Below are positions 24,111-32,025 of a stretch of DNA of 64,000 nucleotides, piece after piece; the stretch's first letter is position 1, and every line of letters begins with the position of its first letter. This stretch comes from Dokdonella sp041395345 (GTDB lineage: Bacteria > Pseudomonadota > Gammaproteobacteria > Xanthomonadales > Rhodanobacteraceae), in NCBI RefSeq assembly GCF_041395345.1, contig NZ_JAWLAR010000001.1, positions 248,001 through 312,000 on the forward strand, given 5' to 3'. The notes below the pieces were generated by a model. It was given only the letters and a program-made list of their open reading frames with translations, made no database searches and was not told where the DNA came from. The translations under genes were made by a program, and so were the position numbers.

Positions 24111-25310
24111 ATGCAAGTACGCCGCTGCACCGTGGTTTTCGTCGAACCGCGCGAACGCCTTGATTTTGATCTCGGTCGTCTCGTCGCCGGAGGGACCGGG
24201 GTTGCGCCGGTGCGCGAGTGGATTGCACTGGCGGCGCATCTGGATGAGGAAATCCTGCTCGAAGATGACGAAGTGCGCGTTCTGGGTCAGCTGTCGCCTG
24301 GAAACTGGACGGATTTCGAGGCGCTTGCGGCGAGTCTGGACAAGGCCGTGCTTGGACGTCTGATCGAAAAGGGCTTGCTGATTCGGGATACCGAAGACAG
24401 CGTGGACCTGTGTCGGCAGGACGACGAAGTTCGCCGCGGCTACTGGCGCGGACTCTCCGCGGCGCTGCACCGGCACACGCGCTGGCACGCCATCGACACG
24501 CTGGAGGCCGAGCGCAAGTTCGGCAACGAAACGGACCGGCCCTTTCTTGAACGCCTGGGCAGTCCCGAGCCACCGGTATGCGAGCGAGTCGAAGCGGACA
24601 AGCGCATTGCCCTGACACGACCGTCGGATACCGCCCTCGAAGACCTGATTCGCGGGCGTGTCACCTGTCGCAACTGGGATGCGTCGAAGCCGCTGACCGC
24701 CGAGGATTTTTCCGCCACGCTGTTTCGCACGTTCGCCGCGCGTGCCGTCAGCGACGAGCCCGGAATCGAAGTGATCAAGCGCGCGGTTCCCTCAGCCGGC
24801 GGACTGCATCCGACCGAAGCCTATTTGCTCGTGCAGAATGTCGAAGGCGTGATGCCCGGGCTCTATCACTATCACCCGATAGATCACGCGCTCGAACCAC
24901 TGGGCGATGTTGCTCCGGAGGAAAGTGCCGAACTGGCTCTGCGTATCGTCGCTGGCCAGCGCCACTTCATGAATGCGCATGTGGTGATTGCTCTGGCAAG
25001 CCGCTTCCGGCGCACATTCTGGAAGTACCGCAATCACGCCAAGGCTTACCGCGCCGTTATTCTTGATGCCGGACATCTTTCGCAGACGCTGTATCTGGCG
25101 GCCACCGAGCGTGGCCTCGCTGCCTTCATCACCGCTGCCGTGAACGAGCGTGACATCGAGGAGATTTTTGGCCTCGATCCAATGTTGGAAGGCGTGCTTG
25201 CCGTCACCGGTTTCGGCTGGCGTGGCGAGCTGGTCGACGAAGTGGAGTTCGACCCTTTGGGTAGCGTCTGGCCGAATGGTGGAGGGATGAAGAAGGTGCA
25301 GGAAGAGTGA
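24111..25310 (+). CDS. SagB-like putative peptide maturation dehydrogenase
   Basis: A 399-residue protein. Its C-terminal half (about residues 190-390) is a nitroreductase-fold, FMN-dependent SagB-type dehydrogenase, seen in SRNWD-like TCRNWD, the AVPSAGGLHPTEAYLLV flavin-site segment, GLYHYHP, and LDAGHLSQTLYLAATERGL. The N-terminal half is a helical region with a domain that probably binds the leader peptide. SagB enzymes oxidise azolines to azoles in thiazole/oxazole-modified peptides; no YcaO cyclodehydratase is encoded nearby. The start ATG at 24111 gives MQVRRCTVVFVEP. An upstream in-frame start at 24057 has no better ribosome-binding site. It is divergent from the precursor gene. Confidence 0.82.
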   Translation: MQVRRCTVVFVEPRERLDFDLGRLVAGGTGVAPVREWIALAAHLDEEILLEDDEVRVLGQLSPGNWTDFEALAASLDKAVLGRLIEKGLLIRDTEDSVDLCRQDDEVRRGYWRGLSAALHRHTRWHAIDTLEAERKFGNETDRPFLERLGSPEPPVCERVEADKRIALTRPSDTALEDLIRGRVTCRNWDASKPLTAEDFSATLFRTFAARAVSDEPGIEVIKRAVPSAGGLHPTEAYLLVQNVEGVMPGLYHYHPIDHALEPLGDVAPEESAELALRIVAGQRHFMNAHVVIALASRFRRTFWKYRNHAKAYRAVILDAGHLSQTLYLAATERGLAAFITAAVNERDIEEIFGLDPMLEGVLAVTGFGWRGELVDEVEFDPLGSVWPNGGGMKKVQEE

Positions 25311-25404
25311 GTACCTTTCAACCGAGAATCGATGTACTGGAGTTTGATTCGCTGGGTCGTGTGTGACCGTTTGCGCAATAAGGCACGACGTTCGCGTTAG
25401 CACT

Positions 25405-25476
25405 GTAGGAGGCCCGTCAGGGGCGACGCTCTTCGTCACGCTGCAGTAAAGGCATCGCCCCTGACGGGCCTCCTAC
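25405..25476. repeat. REP palindrome with 25-base arms between convergent genes
   Basis: The left arm 25405-25429 (GTAGGAGGCCCGTCAGGGGC, then GACGC) and the right arm 25452-25476 are reverse complements at 24 of 25 positions, with a 22-base loop. It sits between the convergent ends of the dehydrogenase and the MocA-like gene, where it could serve as a bidirectional terminator-like hairpin. Confidence 0.8.
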
Positions 25477-25507
25477 GAAACAGCTGATTTCTGCTTTGCA
25501 GTTGCCA

Positions 25508-26104
25508 TCAACCGGGATCTAGCCGGGAGAGATCTTCGGGTTCGTCTATGTCCTGGGCGAGCTGCTCGGCGGTGATCACGGCGACCTCATCACTGCGCGT
25601 GCGCAGCAACTCGCGTGCGCCGCGATCGCCGTGTTCCGACTGTATCGCGGCAAACCAGCTGCGTGGAATCATGGCCGGGACACCAATGGTGCCGGCGTAG
25701 CCACTGGCGACCGCTTGTTCGGGCCTTGCGCGCCAGCGATCGCGCAACTTGCACAGGTGCCTTGCATCGAGTGCGGGTTGATCGGTCAGCACGACCAGGG
25801 CCGCACTGCAGGACGGATCCAGTGCTTGCAAACCGAGGCGCAATGAAGCCGACATGCCGCGTTCGTGATCGGGACACGGCAGACACCGGCAATCGAGATC
25901 GGCGACGACTTGCTCGATCTGATCCGGCTTCGCGCCGCAAATCACCACACAGTCTGCCGGCCCTGTTTCCATGCCGAATCGGACAGCGCGATGAACCAGG
26001 GACTCGCCGTCGATCAGCAGCAGTTGCTTGGACTGGCCCAATCGCGTCGATGAACCAGCCGCGAGTACGATGACGCCGTATAGCGGCCCGCCGCCTTCAG
26101 ACAT
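25508..26104 (-). CDS. MocA-type molybdenum cofactor nucleotidyltransferase
   Basis: A 198-residue NTP transferase with the N-terminal LAAGSSTRLGQSKQLL signature of MobA/MocA enzymes, a VVLTDQPALDA metal-site region, and a DIDEPEDL end. Such proteins attach CMP or GMP to molybdopterin. The start ATG at 26104 overlaps the end of the upstream xdhC-like gene by 8 bases, so the two are coupled. This XdhC + MocA pair usually serves a xanthine-dehydrogenase-family enzyme, but none is encoded in the window. Confidence 0.85.
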   Translation of the reverse strand: MSEGGGPLYGVIVLAAGSSTRLGQSKQLLLIDGESLVHRAVRFGMETGPADCVVICGAKPDQIEQVVADLDCRCLPCPDHERGMSASLRLGLQALDPSCSAALVVLTDQPALDARHLCKLRDRWRARPEQAVASGYAGTIGVPAMIPRSWFAAIQSEHGDRGARELLRTRSDEVAVITAEQLAQDIDEPEDLSRLDPG

Positions 26105-27164
26105 GCACGTCGTGGGCGAGGTAGTGCTGCAACTGGGCGATGATCGACAATGCAACCGCTTCCGGTCCGTCGCCGCCGAGGCTCAGCCCGGCCGGTGCGT
26201 AGAGGCGCAGTTCGAGCTGGGTGGCGACGATGTCACCGACGCGCCGGAGCAGCGCATCGCGGCGCTCGGGCGCGCCGAGCAGGCCGACATAGCCGATGCC
26301 GGAGGCACCCAGACAGCTCATGTAGCGGCCGTCGAGTTCGAGATCGTGGGCGCCGATAATGACGGCATCGAAATGACGCTCTTCGAGCAGGGCGGGCAGA
26401 CCTTCGGGATCAACCGCATGCTGGCGATCTGCTGCATTGGCGTGAAAGAACTCCGCAGCCTCGCGCCGACTGTCGATGACTTCCACATACCAGCCGACCA
26501 GATGGGCCAGCCGGGTCAGTGGCCGGGTCTCGGGGCCGCAGCCGATCAGGGCGATCCGCGGCGGCGGTGCGAAACTGAGGTTGGCTGGTTGCGTGAACGT
26601 GCCCAGCGAGCTGCAAGCCCGACCCCTGCAGTCGAACGTGAAGACATCGGCGCCGGTCCGTGCCTCGCCCGACCCCGGCTCGCCGCGACTCCTGGTCTCA
26701 TCGCCCAATTCGAGGCGCAGGCGCAACCAGGCGCTTCGCGTGCAGGCGCTCTCCAGTGCTGCGCGCAATGGTGAATCCGCGGCCGGCATGGGCAGCAGCA
26801 GAATCTGCATGGAGCCCTTGTCGCCCGGCATTCGGGAAGCGTGACTGCTGTCATCGGCAGCTTCGATGTGTACGAGTTCGGCGCGGCCCTCTTCGAGTAT
26901 CGAACGGGTTGCCTCGCTCAGGCGCTGCTGGACCGAGCCACCTCCCAGCGAGCCGGCGCGATAACCGCTCGCGTCGAACAGCCCCATCGCACCACGCACC
27001 CGGGCCGACGCACCCGATGTGCTGACCACGATGGCGAGCACGCTGTCGATGGATTGAAGAGCCAGTTGCCCGGCCAGGTAGCTGAGTCCGCGTGTGCCGC
27101 CATAGCCGTGCGGCGAGGGTTGCCGATCGGTGGGCAGGGACAGCAGGGAGGCAGGGACGGACAT
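26097..27164 (-). CDS. XdhC family molybdoenzyme accessory protein
   Basis: A 355-residue protein of the XdhC/CoxI family, which binds and helps sulfurate molybdenum cofactor before insertion into xanthine dehydrogenase-type enzymes. The N-terminal XdhC domain contains LAIVVSTSGASARVRGAMGLF and GSLGGGSVQQ. The C-terminal Rossmann-like domain contains IALIGCGPETRPL and DAVIIGAHDLELD. The start ATG at 27164 is the first in the frame. It is coupled to the MocA-like gene downstream. Confidence 0.9.
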   Translation of the reverse strand: MSVPASLLSLPTDRQPSPHGYGGTRGLSYLAGQLALQSIDSVLAIVVSTSGASARVRGAMGLFDASGYRAGSLGGGSVQQRLSEATRSILEEGRAELVHIEAADDSSHASRMPGDKGSMQILLLPMPAADSPLRAALESACTRSAWLRLRLELGDETRSRGEPGSGEARTGADVFTFDCRGRACSSLGTFTQPANLSFAPPPRIALIGCGPETRPLTRLAHLVGWYVEVIDSRREAAEFFHANAADRQHAVDPEGLPALLEERHFDAVIIGAHDLELDGRYMSCLGASGIGYVGLLGAPERRDALLRRVGDIVATQLELRLYAPAGLSLGGDGPEAVALSIIAQLQHYLAHDVHV

Positions 27165-27239
27165 ACAGGCCGCAGTGTATCGCTGCGCGCTCCCGGATGG
27201 CAGCTATTTCTCCAATCGGAAACTTTCGCCCATGGGGAA

Positions 27240-28739
27240 TCAGGCCAGACTGCCGCGCCGATACTGGATCGCTTCGGAAACGTGCACATCTTCAATTCGC
27301 GTGCAACCGGCCAGATCGGCGACTGTTCGGGCAACGCGCAGCACCCGGTGATAGGCGCGTGCGGACAGGCCAAGTCGCTCGACGGCACGGTCGAGCAGGG
27401 CGTGCTCATGGCCACCCAGCGCGCAGTCGCGTTCGGTCTCGCGATTGTTGAGCCAGGCATTCGGCTTGCCGGAGCGAGCCATCTGACGCTCGCGCGCGGC
27501 GGTCACCCGCTCGCGTACATCGGCGGATGACTCGCCCGGACTGGCCTCGCGCAGCTCGGCATGGCGAACGGCGGGCACCTCGAGCTTCAGGTCGATACGG
27601 TCAAGCAGCGGACCGGAAATGCGTGCGCGATAGCGGCTGATCTGGTCCGGGGTGCAACGACAGCGCCCGGCAGGATCGCCGGAATAGCCGCAGGGACAGG
27701 GATTCATGGCAGCGACCAGCTGGAACCGCGCCGGGAAATCGGCTTGTCGCGCCGCACGAGAAATGGTGATGTGGCCGGACTCGATCGGCTCGCGCAGCAC
27801 TTCGAGCACGCGCCGGTCGAACTCGGGCAGTTCGTCGAGAAAGAGCACGCCGTGATGGGCCAGTGACACCTCGCCGGGACGCGGCACCGACCCGCCACCG
27901 ACCAGGGCCACCGCCGAAGCGGTGTGGTGCGGCGCGCGAAAGGCGCGGCGCATCCAGTCGGCCACTTCGGTGCCGAGCCCTGCCACCGAGCGTACCGCAG
28001 CCAACTCCAGCGCCTCGTGCTCGGCCAGCGGCGGCAGGATGCCGGGCAAGCGACAGGCCAGCATGGTCTTGCCGGTGCCGGGAGGTCCGACCATGAGCAG
28101 GTTGTGCGCGCCGGCTGCGGCCACTTCGAGGGCCCGCCGGGCGTGCTGCTGGCCACGCACTTCGGCCAGGTCCGGTTCGTTGCCGGTCCGGGCGACAGCT
28201 GCGGAGCGTTCCGCGCGCGGCAGTGGCGCGCGTCCGCACAAGTGGGCACAGACTTCCAGCAGGCTGCCCGCACTGCGCACATCGACACCGCTGACCAGCG
28301 CGGCTTCGGCTGCGTTCTGCCGCGGCACGATGACCTTGCGCCCGGTTCTTGCGGCACGCATGACCGCCGGCAACACACCACTCACGGCGCGCAACTCGCC
28401 GGACAACGCCAGTTCACCGAGGAATTCATGCTGATCGAGTATGTCGCGCGGAATGCTGCCATTGGCGGCAAGGATGCCCAGCGCGATCGGCAGATCGAAA
28501 CGGCCACCGTCCTTGGGCAGGTCGGCCGGGGCCAGGCCCACGGTGACCTTGCGTTGCGGATAGTCCAGCTGGCAGTTGAGTATGGCTGCGCGCACGCGGT
28601 CGCGGGCCTCGCGCACCGCCGTCTCCGGCAAGCCGACGATCGATGTGCTCGGCAGGCCGCCGGACAGATGCACCTCGCAGGTCACCAGAGGTGCGCTGAC
28701 GCCTTCCTGGGCGCGGCTGTAGACGACGGCGAGGCTCAT
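27240..28739 (-). CDS. comM: YifB/ComM family Mg-chelatase-like AAA+ ATPase
   Basis: A 499-residue helicase-type AAA+ protein. ComM promotes branch migration during natural transformation in several gammaproteobacteria. The Lon-substrate-binding-like N-terminal domain spans about 1-170. The AAA+ core has Walker A MVGPPGTGKT, Walker B GVLFLDELPEF and a zinc-binding-type MNPCPCGYSGD segment. The C-terminal Mg-chelatase domain ends with the AIQYRR signature. The length is standard. It is upstream of neither a competence operon nor a pilus operon here. Confidence 0.95.
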   Translation of the reverse strand: MSLAVVYSRAQEGVSAPLVTCEVHLSGGLPSTSIVGLPETAVREARDRVRAAILNCQLDYPQRKVTVGLAPADLPKDGGRFDLPIALGILAANGSIPRDILDQHEFLGELALSGELRAVSGVLPAVMRAARTGRKVIVPRQNAAEAALVSGVDVRSAGSLLEVCAHLCGRAPLPRAERSAAVARTGNEPDLAEVRGQQHARRALEVAAAGAHNLLMVGPPGTGKTMLACRLPGILPPLAEHEALELAAVRSVAGLGTEVADWMRRAFRAPHHTASAVALVGGGSVPRPGEVSLAHHGVLFLDELPEFDRRVLEVLREPIESGHITISRAARQADFPARFQLVAAMNPCPCGYSGDPAGRCRCTPDQISRYRARISGPLLDRIDLKLEVPAVRHAELREASPGESSADVRERVTAARERQMARSGKPNAWLNNRETERDCALGGHEHALLDRAVERLGLSARAYHRVLRVARTVADLAGCTRIEDVHVSEAIQYRRGSLA

Positions 28740-28924
28740 GGTCGCGTGTGGTTTGCAAAGTTCCGGCCGGAAAGGCGCTGACCTGTGCGATGTCCGGTCA
28801 GCATCCGTCCGCGGTGAGCCAGGCCTGCCCCGGACCCGCTTCGGGTACGAACGGCGGAAGTCGGTCTGATCTCGCTCACGTCCGTGCGATTCGAATCAGG
28901 TCGTCGACCGGGCGGCCGCCGCGA

Positions 28925-29185
28925 TCAGTGCCGCGGCTGCGCGGAGAGTGCGGCCTCGAGCCTGGCGACCTGGCGCTCCAGTTCCTCGATCTTTTCGCGG
29001 GTGCGCAGCAGCACGCAACGCTGCACGTCGAATTCTTCGCGGGTGACGAGATCGAGCTTGCTCAATCCCGATTGCAGGGCGGCGCGGAAGTTGGCGCCGA
29101 GATCCTCCCGCGCATCCTTGAGGCCGGATGGCACGAGGGCAGCGAGGCGTTGGGCAAGGTCGTCAATGTGGCTGGCTTGAATCAT
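28925..29185 (-). CDS. ubiK: Ubiquinone biosynthesis accessory factor UbiK
   Basis: An 86-residue coiled-coil protein of the BMFP/UbiK family, which acts with UbiJ in the ubiquinone-synthesis complex. Typical features are the IDDLAQRLAALVPSGL N-terminus and the C-terminal coiled coil FDVQRCVLLRTREKIEELER. The ATG at 29185 was preferred over the longer frame (to 29254), whose extra residues do not resemble the family. It is divergent from the P-II gene, with a 368-base repeat-rich gap between them. Confidence 0.9.
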   Translation of the reverse strand: MIQASHIDDLAQRLAALVPSGLKDAREDLGANFRAALQSGLSKLDLVTREEFDVQRCVLLRTREKIEELERQVARLEAALSAQPRH

Positions 29186-29294
29186 GTCTGTTTCCAGGGA
29201 GAGGCGGATGGATGAAATGGTACCCCCGGACCCGCAACACTGCGGTCCGGACAATCAGGCGTGGACCATGCCTGAGCGTTCAGCTTGGAAAGAT

Positions 29295-29329
29295 CCGGCC
29301 ACATGGACGACACGCGTCCATGTGGCCGG
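29295..29329. repeat. Perfect 15-base-arm hairpin
   Basis: CCGGCCACATGGACG (29295-29309) and its exact reverse complement (29315-29329) flank a 5-base loop. It lies between divergent genes, so it is not an ordinary terminator for either. Confidence 0.8.
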
Positions 29330-29470
29330 TTGCGAATCCCTGCCTGCATCCGTGCTTGCATCCCTGCTCGCGTCCCAGCGCCTGCGTCAGCGGTGTTGCC
29401 GACGGGCCATCCCTTGGGCAACCACTCTAGGCAACGGCCGGTTCGGACGCAGTGGGCATTTTCGGAAATT

Positions 29471-29492
29471 CGTGTAGGAAATTTCCTACACG
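29471..29492. promoter_or_regulatory. Perfect 22-base palindrome upstream of the P-II gene
   Basis: CGTGTAGGAAA and its exact mirror complement TTTCCTACACG form a gap-free palindrome 61 bases upstream of the P-II start codon, just upstream of the promoter-like TTACAG. It may be a dimeric regulator operator; the regulator is unknown. Confidence 0.6.
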
Positions 29493-29553
29493 GCTTACAG
29501 GAAATCGATTCCGGTTATAGTTCGACTGCCTCCCATCAAAACAGGACGCACGC

Positions 29554-29892
<339 letters not shown>

Positions 29893-29922
29893 GCGGGAAA
29901 GCTCACCAGGAAGGCAAATCGG

Positions 29923-29950
29923 TTGACATGCAAATACGAATCATTATCAT
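29923..29950 (+). promoter_or_regulatory. hemP promoter with overlapping Fur-like box
   Basis: TTGACA (29923-29928) and TATCAT (29945-29950), 16 bases apart, form a good sigma-70 promoter. A 19-base Fur-like site at 29930-29948 (GCAAATACGAATCATTATC) matches 14 of 19 positions of the consensus, with the right half (AATCATTATC) perfect. Iron-dependent repression of hemP is the natural reading. Confidence 0.72.
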
Positions 29951-29979
29951 CTGAGCCCCGACGCCCAGAGGAGTTCGTC

Positions 29980-30189
29980 ATGTTCAATCCCCCGTCCGTT
30001 GCAACGACTTCCGAGCAGGAAGCCGCTCGCTGGCAGGATCGAACTGCAGAGTCCGGAGATCAGGAATCCCGCCAACGCATCGACAGCGCATCCCTGTTGA
30101 GAGGCGGTCGGGAACTGTTGATCGCGCATGCGGGAGAGGAATATCAATTGCGCCTGACCCGCAACAACCGGTTGATCCTGACCAAGTAG
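29980..30189 (+). CDS. hemP: Hemin uptake protein HemP
   Basis: A 69-residue small protein whose C-terminal half (RIDSASLLRGGRELLIAHAG, then EEYQLRLTRNNRLILTK) is the HemP domain. HemP proteins accompany heme-uptake loci, and in some bacteria HemP activates heme receptor expression. The ATG at 29980 is preceded by AGAGGAG; longer in-frame starts would cover the Fur-type promoter and are rejected. The next gene, 169 bases away, encodes an unknown protein probably in the same regulon. Confidence 0.88.
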   Translation: MFNPPSVATTSEQEAARWQDRTAESGDQESRQRIDSASLLRGGRELLIAHAGEEYQLRLTRNNRLILTK

Positions 30190-30358
30190 TCGCGTCTCCG
30201 ACAAAACGAGACACCGCTTCGCAACACGATCCAGCCAGCCCGCGACCGACCCGCCCTCCCCGGTCCCTTGCCAGCCAACTCCAGGCAGTGCCGATTCAAT
30301 CCGGAGCACCGCCCCTCCAGGCGTGCGCCGCACGCAGCAAGAGAAGGCCAGCACCACG

Positions 30359-31024
30359 ATGACCGATGGAGCCCACCGCGCAGAGCCGATCACAGCCCAT
30401 GCAGGCCCTGATGAAGTCGTCGAAAAAGACCCGTTCGCCCATGCAGGACGTGCCTCCGCGCCGGCCGGGGTTTCGTCTCCCGGCTTGTTGGAACTCGCCC
30501 AATGGTTGCCGCGCCTCGGGCCGGTACTCTGGCTTCAGCAAGGCCACGCCGGAACCGGCGCACAAGCGGGTGAGCGGCACGCCCCGACCGGTCTGCTCGA
30601 TCATCCGGCCTCACGCGTGCTATCGGCTTGCGCACTGCTGCATGCGCACCACGCAATTGCCGCGCATGGTCCTCGCGAATGGCTGTGCTTTCATTCTTCG
30701 GAACGGATCATCCAGGCAAGACTCTTCCTGTTGCCCGATTCCGACGTCCTCGAATGGGACCGAATGAATGCGGCCCTTGGAATCGTCCCGACTGCGGCGG
30801 ATCGTCATGACCCACCCACGCATTCCACCTTTCTCGGTCGCGCCCTCAGCCGTTTCGGTCAGCGCTGGCAGGCGCGCCTGCTCGAATTTCGCTGCCCGGG
30901 CCAAGCGCGGCTGCCAGTTGTCGAAGCACGGCCGCCGCTGCGGATTTCGTTGCTGGGTATCGAGCTCGCACGCAGCATCGTGAACGATGAATACGCCGAG
31001 TGGGTTTCACCGCAGCTGGGCTAA
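30359..31024 (+). CDS. Unknown protein downstream of hemP
   Basis: A 221-residue soluble-looking protein with no signal peptide. I do not recognise a family. It has several His and Trp residues (LLHAHHAIAAHGPREWLCFH), an acidic LLPDSDVLEWDRM segment and a well-formed C-terminal end. The ATG at 30359 is preceded by GAGAAGG; a GTG at 30323 is in frame. Its position after hemP suggests a role in iron or heme physiology, which is inference only. Confidence 0.6.
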   Translation: MTDGAHRAEPITAHAGPDEVVEKDPFAHAGRASAPAGVSSPGLLELAQWLPRLGPVLWLQQGHAGTGAQAGERHAPTGLLDHPASRVLSACALLHAHHAIAAHGPREWLCFHSSERIIQARLFLLPDSDVLEWDRMNAALGIVPTAADRHDPPTHSTFLGRALSRFGQRWQARLLEFRCPGQARLPVVEARPPLRISLLGIELARSIVNDEYAEWVSPQLG

Positions 31025-31048
31025 GTCGCGAAAGCCTCCGGAACGGCA

Positions 31049-31606
31049 TCAGCGCAGCGCAATCCACAGCGCCAGCGCGACGAACAGCGCTGCCGCCGCC
31101 ATGCGAGTGACACGCAATGGCAGGCGGTCGGCGAAGCGTGCACCGAGCCATACCACCGGCACATTGGCCAGCAACATGCCGATCGTGGTGCCGGCGACTA
31201 CCTGCCAAAGCGGCTCGTACTGCGCCGCCAGCACGACCGTCGCAACCTGGGTCTTGTCGCCCATTTCGGCCAGGAAGAACGCGGAGGTGGTTGCCACCAG
31301 CACGCTCGCGTGCCCGCGCAGGACGCCATCCTCGTCCTCGAGCTTGTCCGGCACGAGCGTCCAGAGCCCGATCGCGAGAAACGAGGCGGCAACAATCCAC
31401 TTCAACAGCTCCGGGGTCAGCCACGCGGCGACGGCGGCACCAAACCAGCCGGCAAGTGCGTGGTTGGCCAGGGTCGCGATGAGGATGCCAAGGCAGATCG
31501 GTAGCGGACGCCGGTACTTCGCGGCAAGCACCAGCGAAAGCAGTTGGGTCTTGTCACCGATCTCTGCGATGGCGACGGCAGCGGTGGAAATCAGCAGGGC
31601 CTGCAA
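31049..31606 (-). CDS. TMEM165/GDT1 (UPF0016) family metal exporter
   Basis: A 185-residue inner-membrane protein with two copies of the E-x-G-D-K-T motif (AEIGDKTQLLS and AEMGDKTQVAT), each inside a three-helix repeat. Bacterial members export manganese. The frame extends upstream into repeats. I chose the TTG at 31606, which follows CCGGAG at short spacing and starts at the first helix (MQALLISTAAVAIAEIGDKTQ). No ATG lies nearer. No Mn-sensing riboswitch could be recognised upstream. Confidence 0.82.
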   Translation of the reverse strand: MQALLISTAAVAIAEIGDKTQLLSLVLAAKYRRPLPICLGILIATLANHALAGWFGAAVAAWLTPELLKWIVAASFLAIGLWTLVPDKLEDEDGVLRGHASVLVATTSAFFLAEMGDKTQVATVVLAAQYEPLWQVVAGTTIGMLLANVPVVWLGARFADRLPLRVTRMAAAALFVALALWIALR

Positions 31607-32025
31607 GGCAACTCCGGTAGTTGGGGGTACATCAATCAGCTTCCGACCACCAACAGCTTGGCCAGTTCGCGCAACTGCGAGTATGCCATCGAGCAGCAAT
31701 CCGCTCCGTGCTGCTTCAGGCAGGCACTTCGACAGGCTCAGTGCGAACGGATATCGGGGTTGTGCGAACGGGTATCGGGGTTGATGGAATCGCGGTATTC
31801 GACACACATCGGTACGTGGTTGGCTTGTCGAACGGATCGCGCCCATCGACGAAACCCCCGTTCGTGCTGAGCTTGTCGATGCATGAGCGGCGGATTGCGA
31901 GGAATCATCATCCAGCGCTTTCCTGCTCCCTGAAATGTGCGCTTCCAAGCAGCCCACGCACGCACTTCGACAGGCTCAGTGCGAGCGCATAAGGCGACAA
32001 CACGTCTGTCAATGGCGCATTTCCG
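31607..32025. other. Repeat-rich gap with TTCGACAGGCTCAGTGCGAACG repeats
   Basis: This 419-base region holds no supported gene. Copies of the CACTTCGACAGGCTCAGTGC-type repeat lie at 31725-31750 and 31963-31987, with an inverted copy at 31858-31884. A 21-base tandem duplication at 31741-31782 (starting GTGCGAACGG, ending ATCGGGGTT) continues from the first copy. Confidence 0.7.

Larger units (their letters stand above)
29186..29553. other. Divergent intergenic region with hairpin, tandem repeat and palindrome
   Basis: This 368-base gap lies between ubiK and the P-II gene and holds no gene. It contains a 15-base-arm hairpin at 29295-29329, three imperfect 12-base repeats (TGCCTGCATCCG type) at about 29340-29376 and a 22-base perfect palindrome at 29471-29492. 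A weak promoter-like pair for the P-II gene is TTACAG (29495-29500) and TATAGT (29516-29521), 15 bases apart. Confidence 0.6.

Noticed and set aside
29186..29553. Sigma-54 promoter for the P-II gene
   Set aside because: No TGGCAC-N5-TTGC-type sequence was seen in the gap; only a weak sigma-70-like pair is visible.
31607..31960. Mn-responsive riboswitch before the GDT1-family gene
   Set aside because: Such exporters are often controlled by a yybP-ykoY element, but I could not find its conserved core in the upstream sequence, which is mostly repeats.
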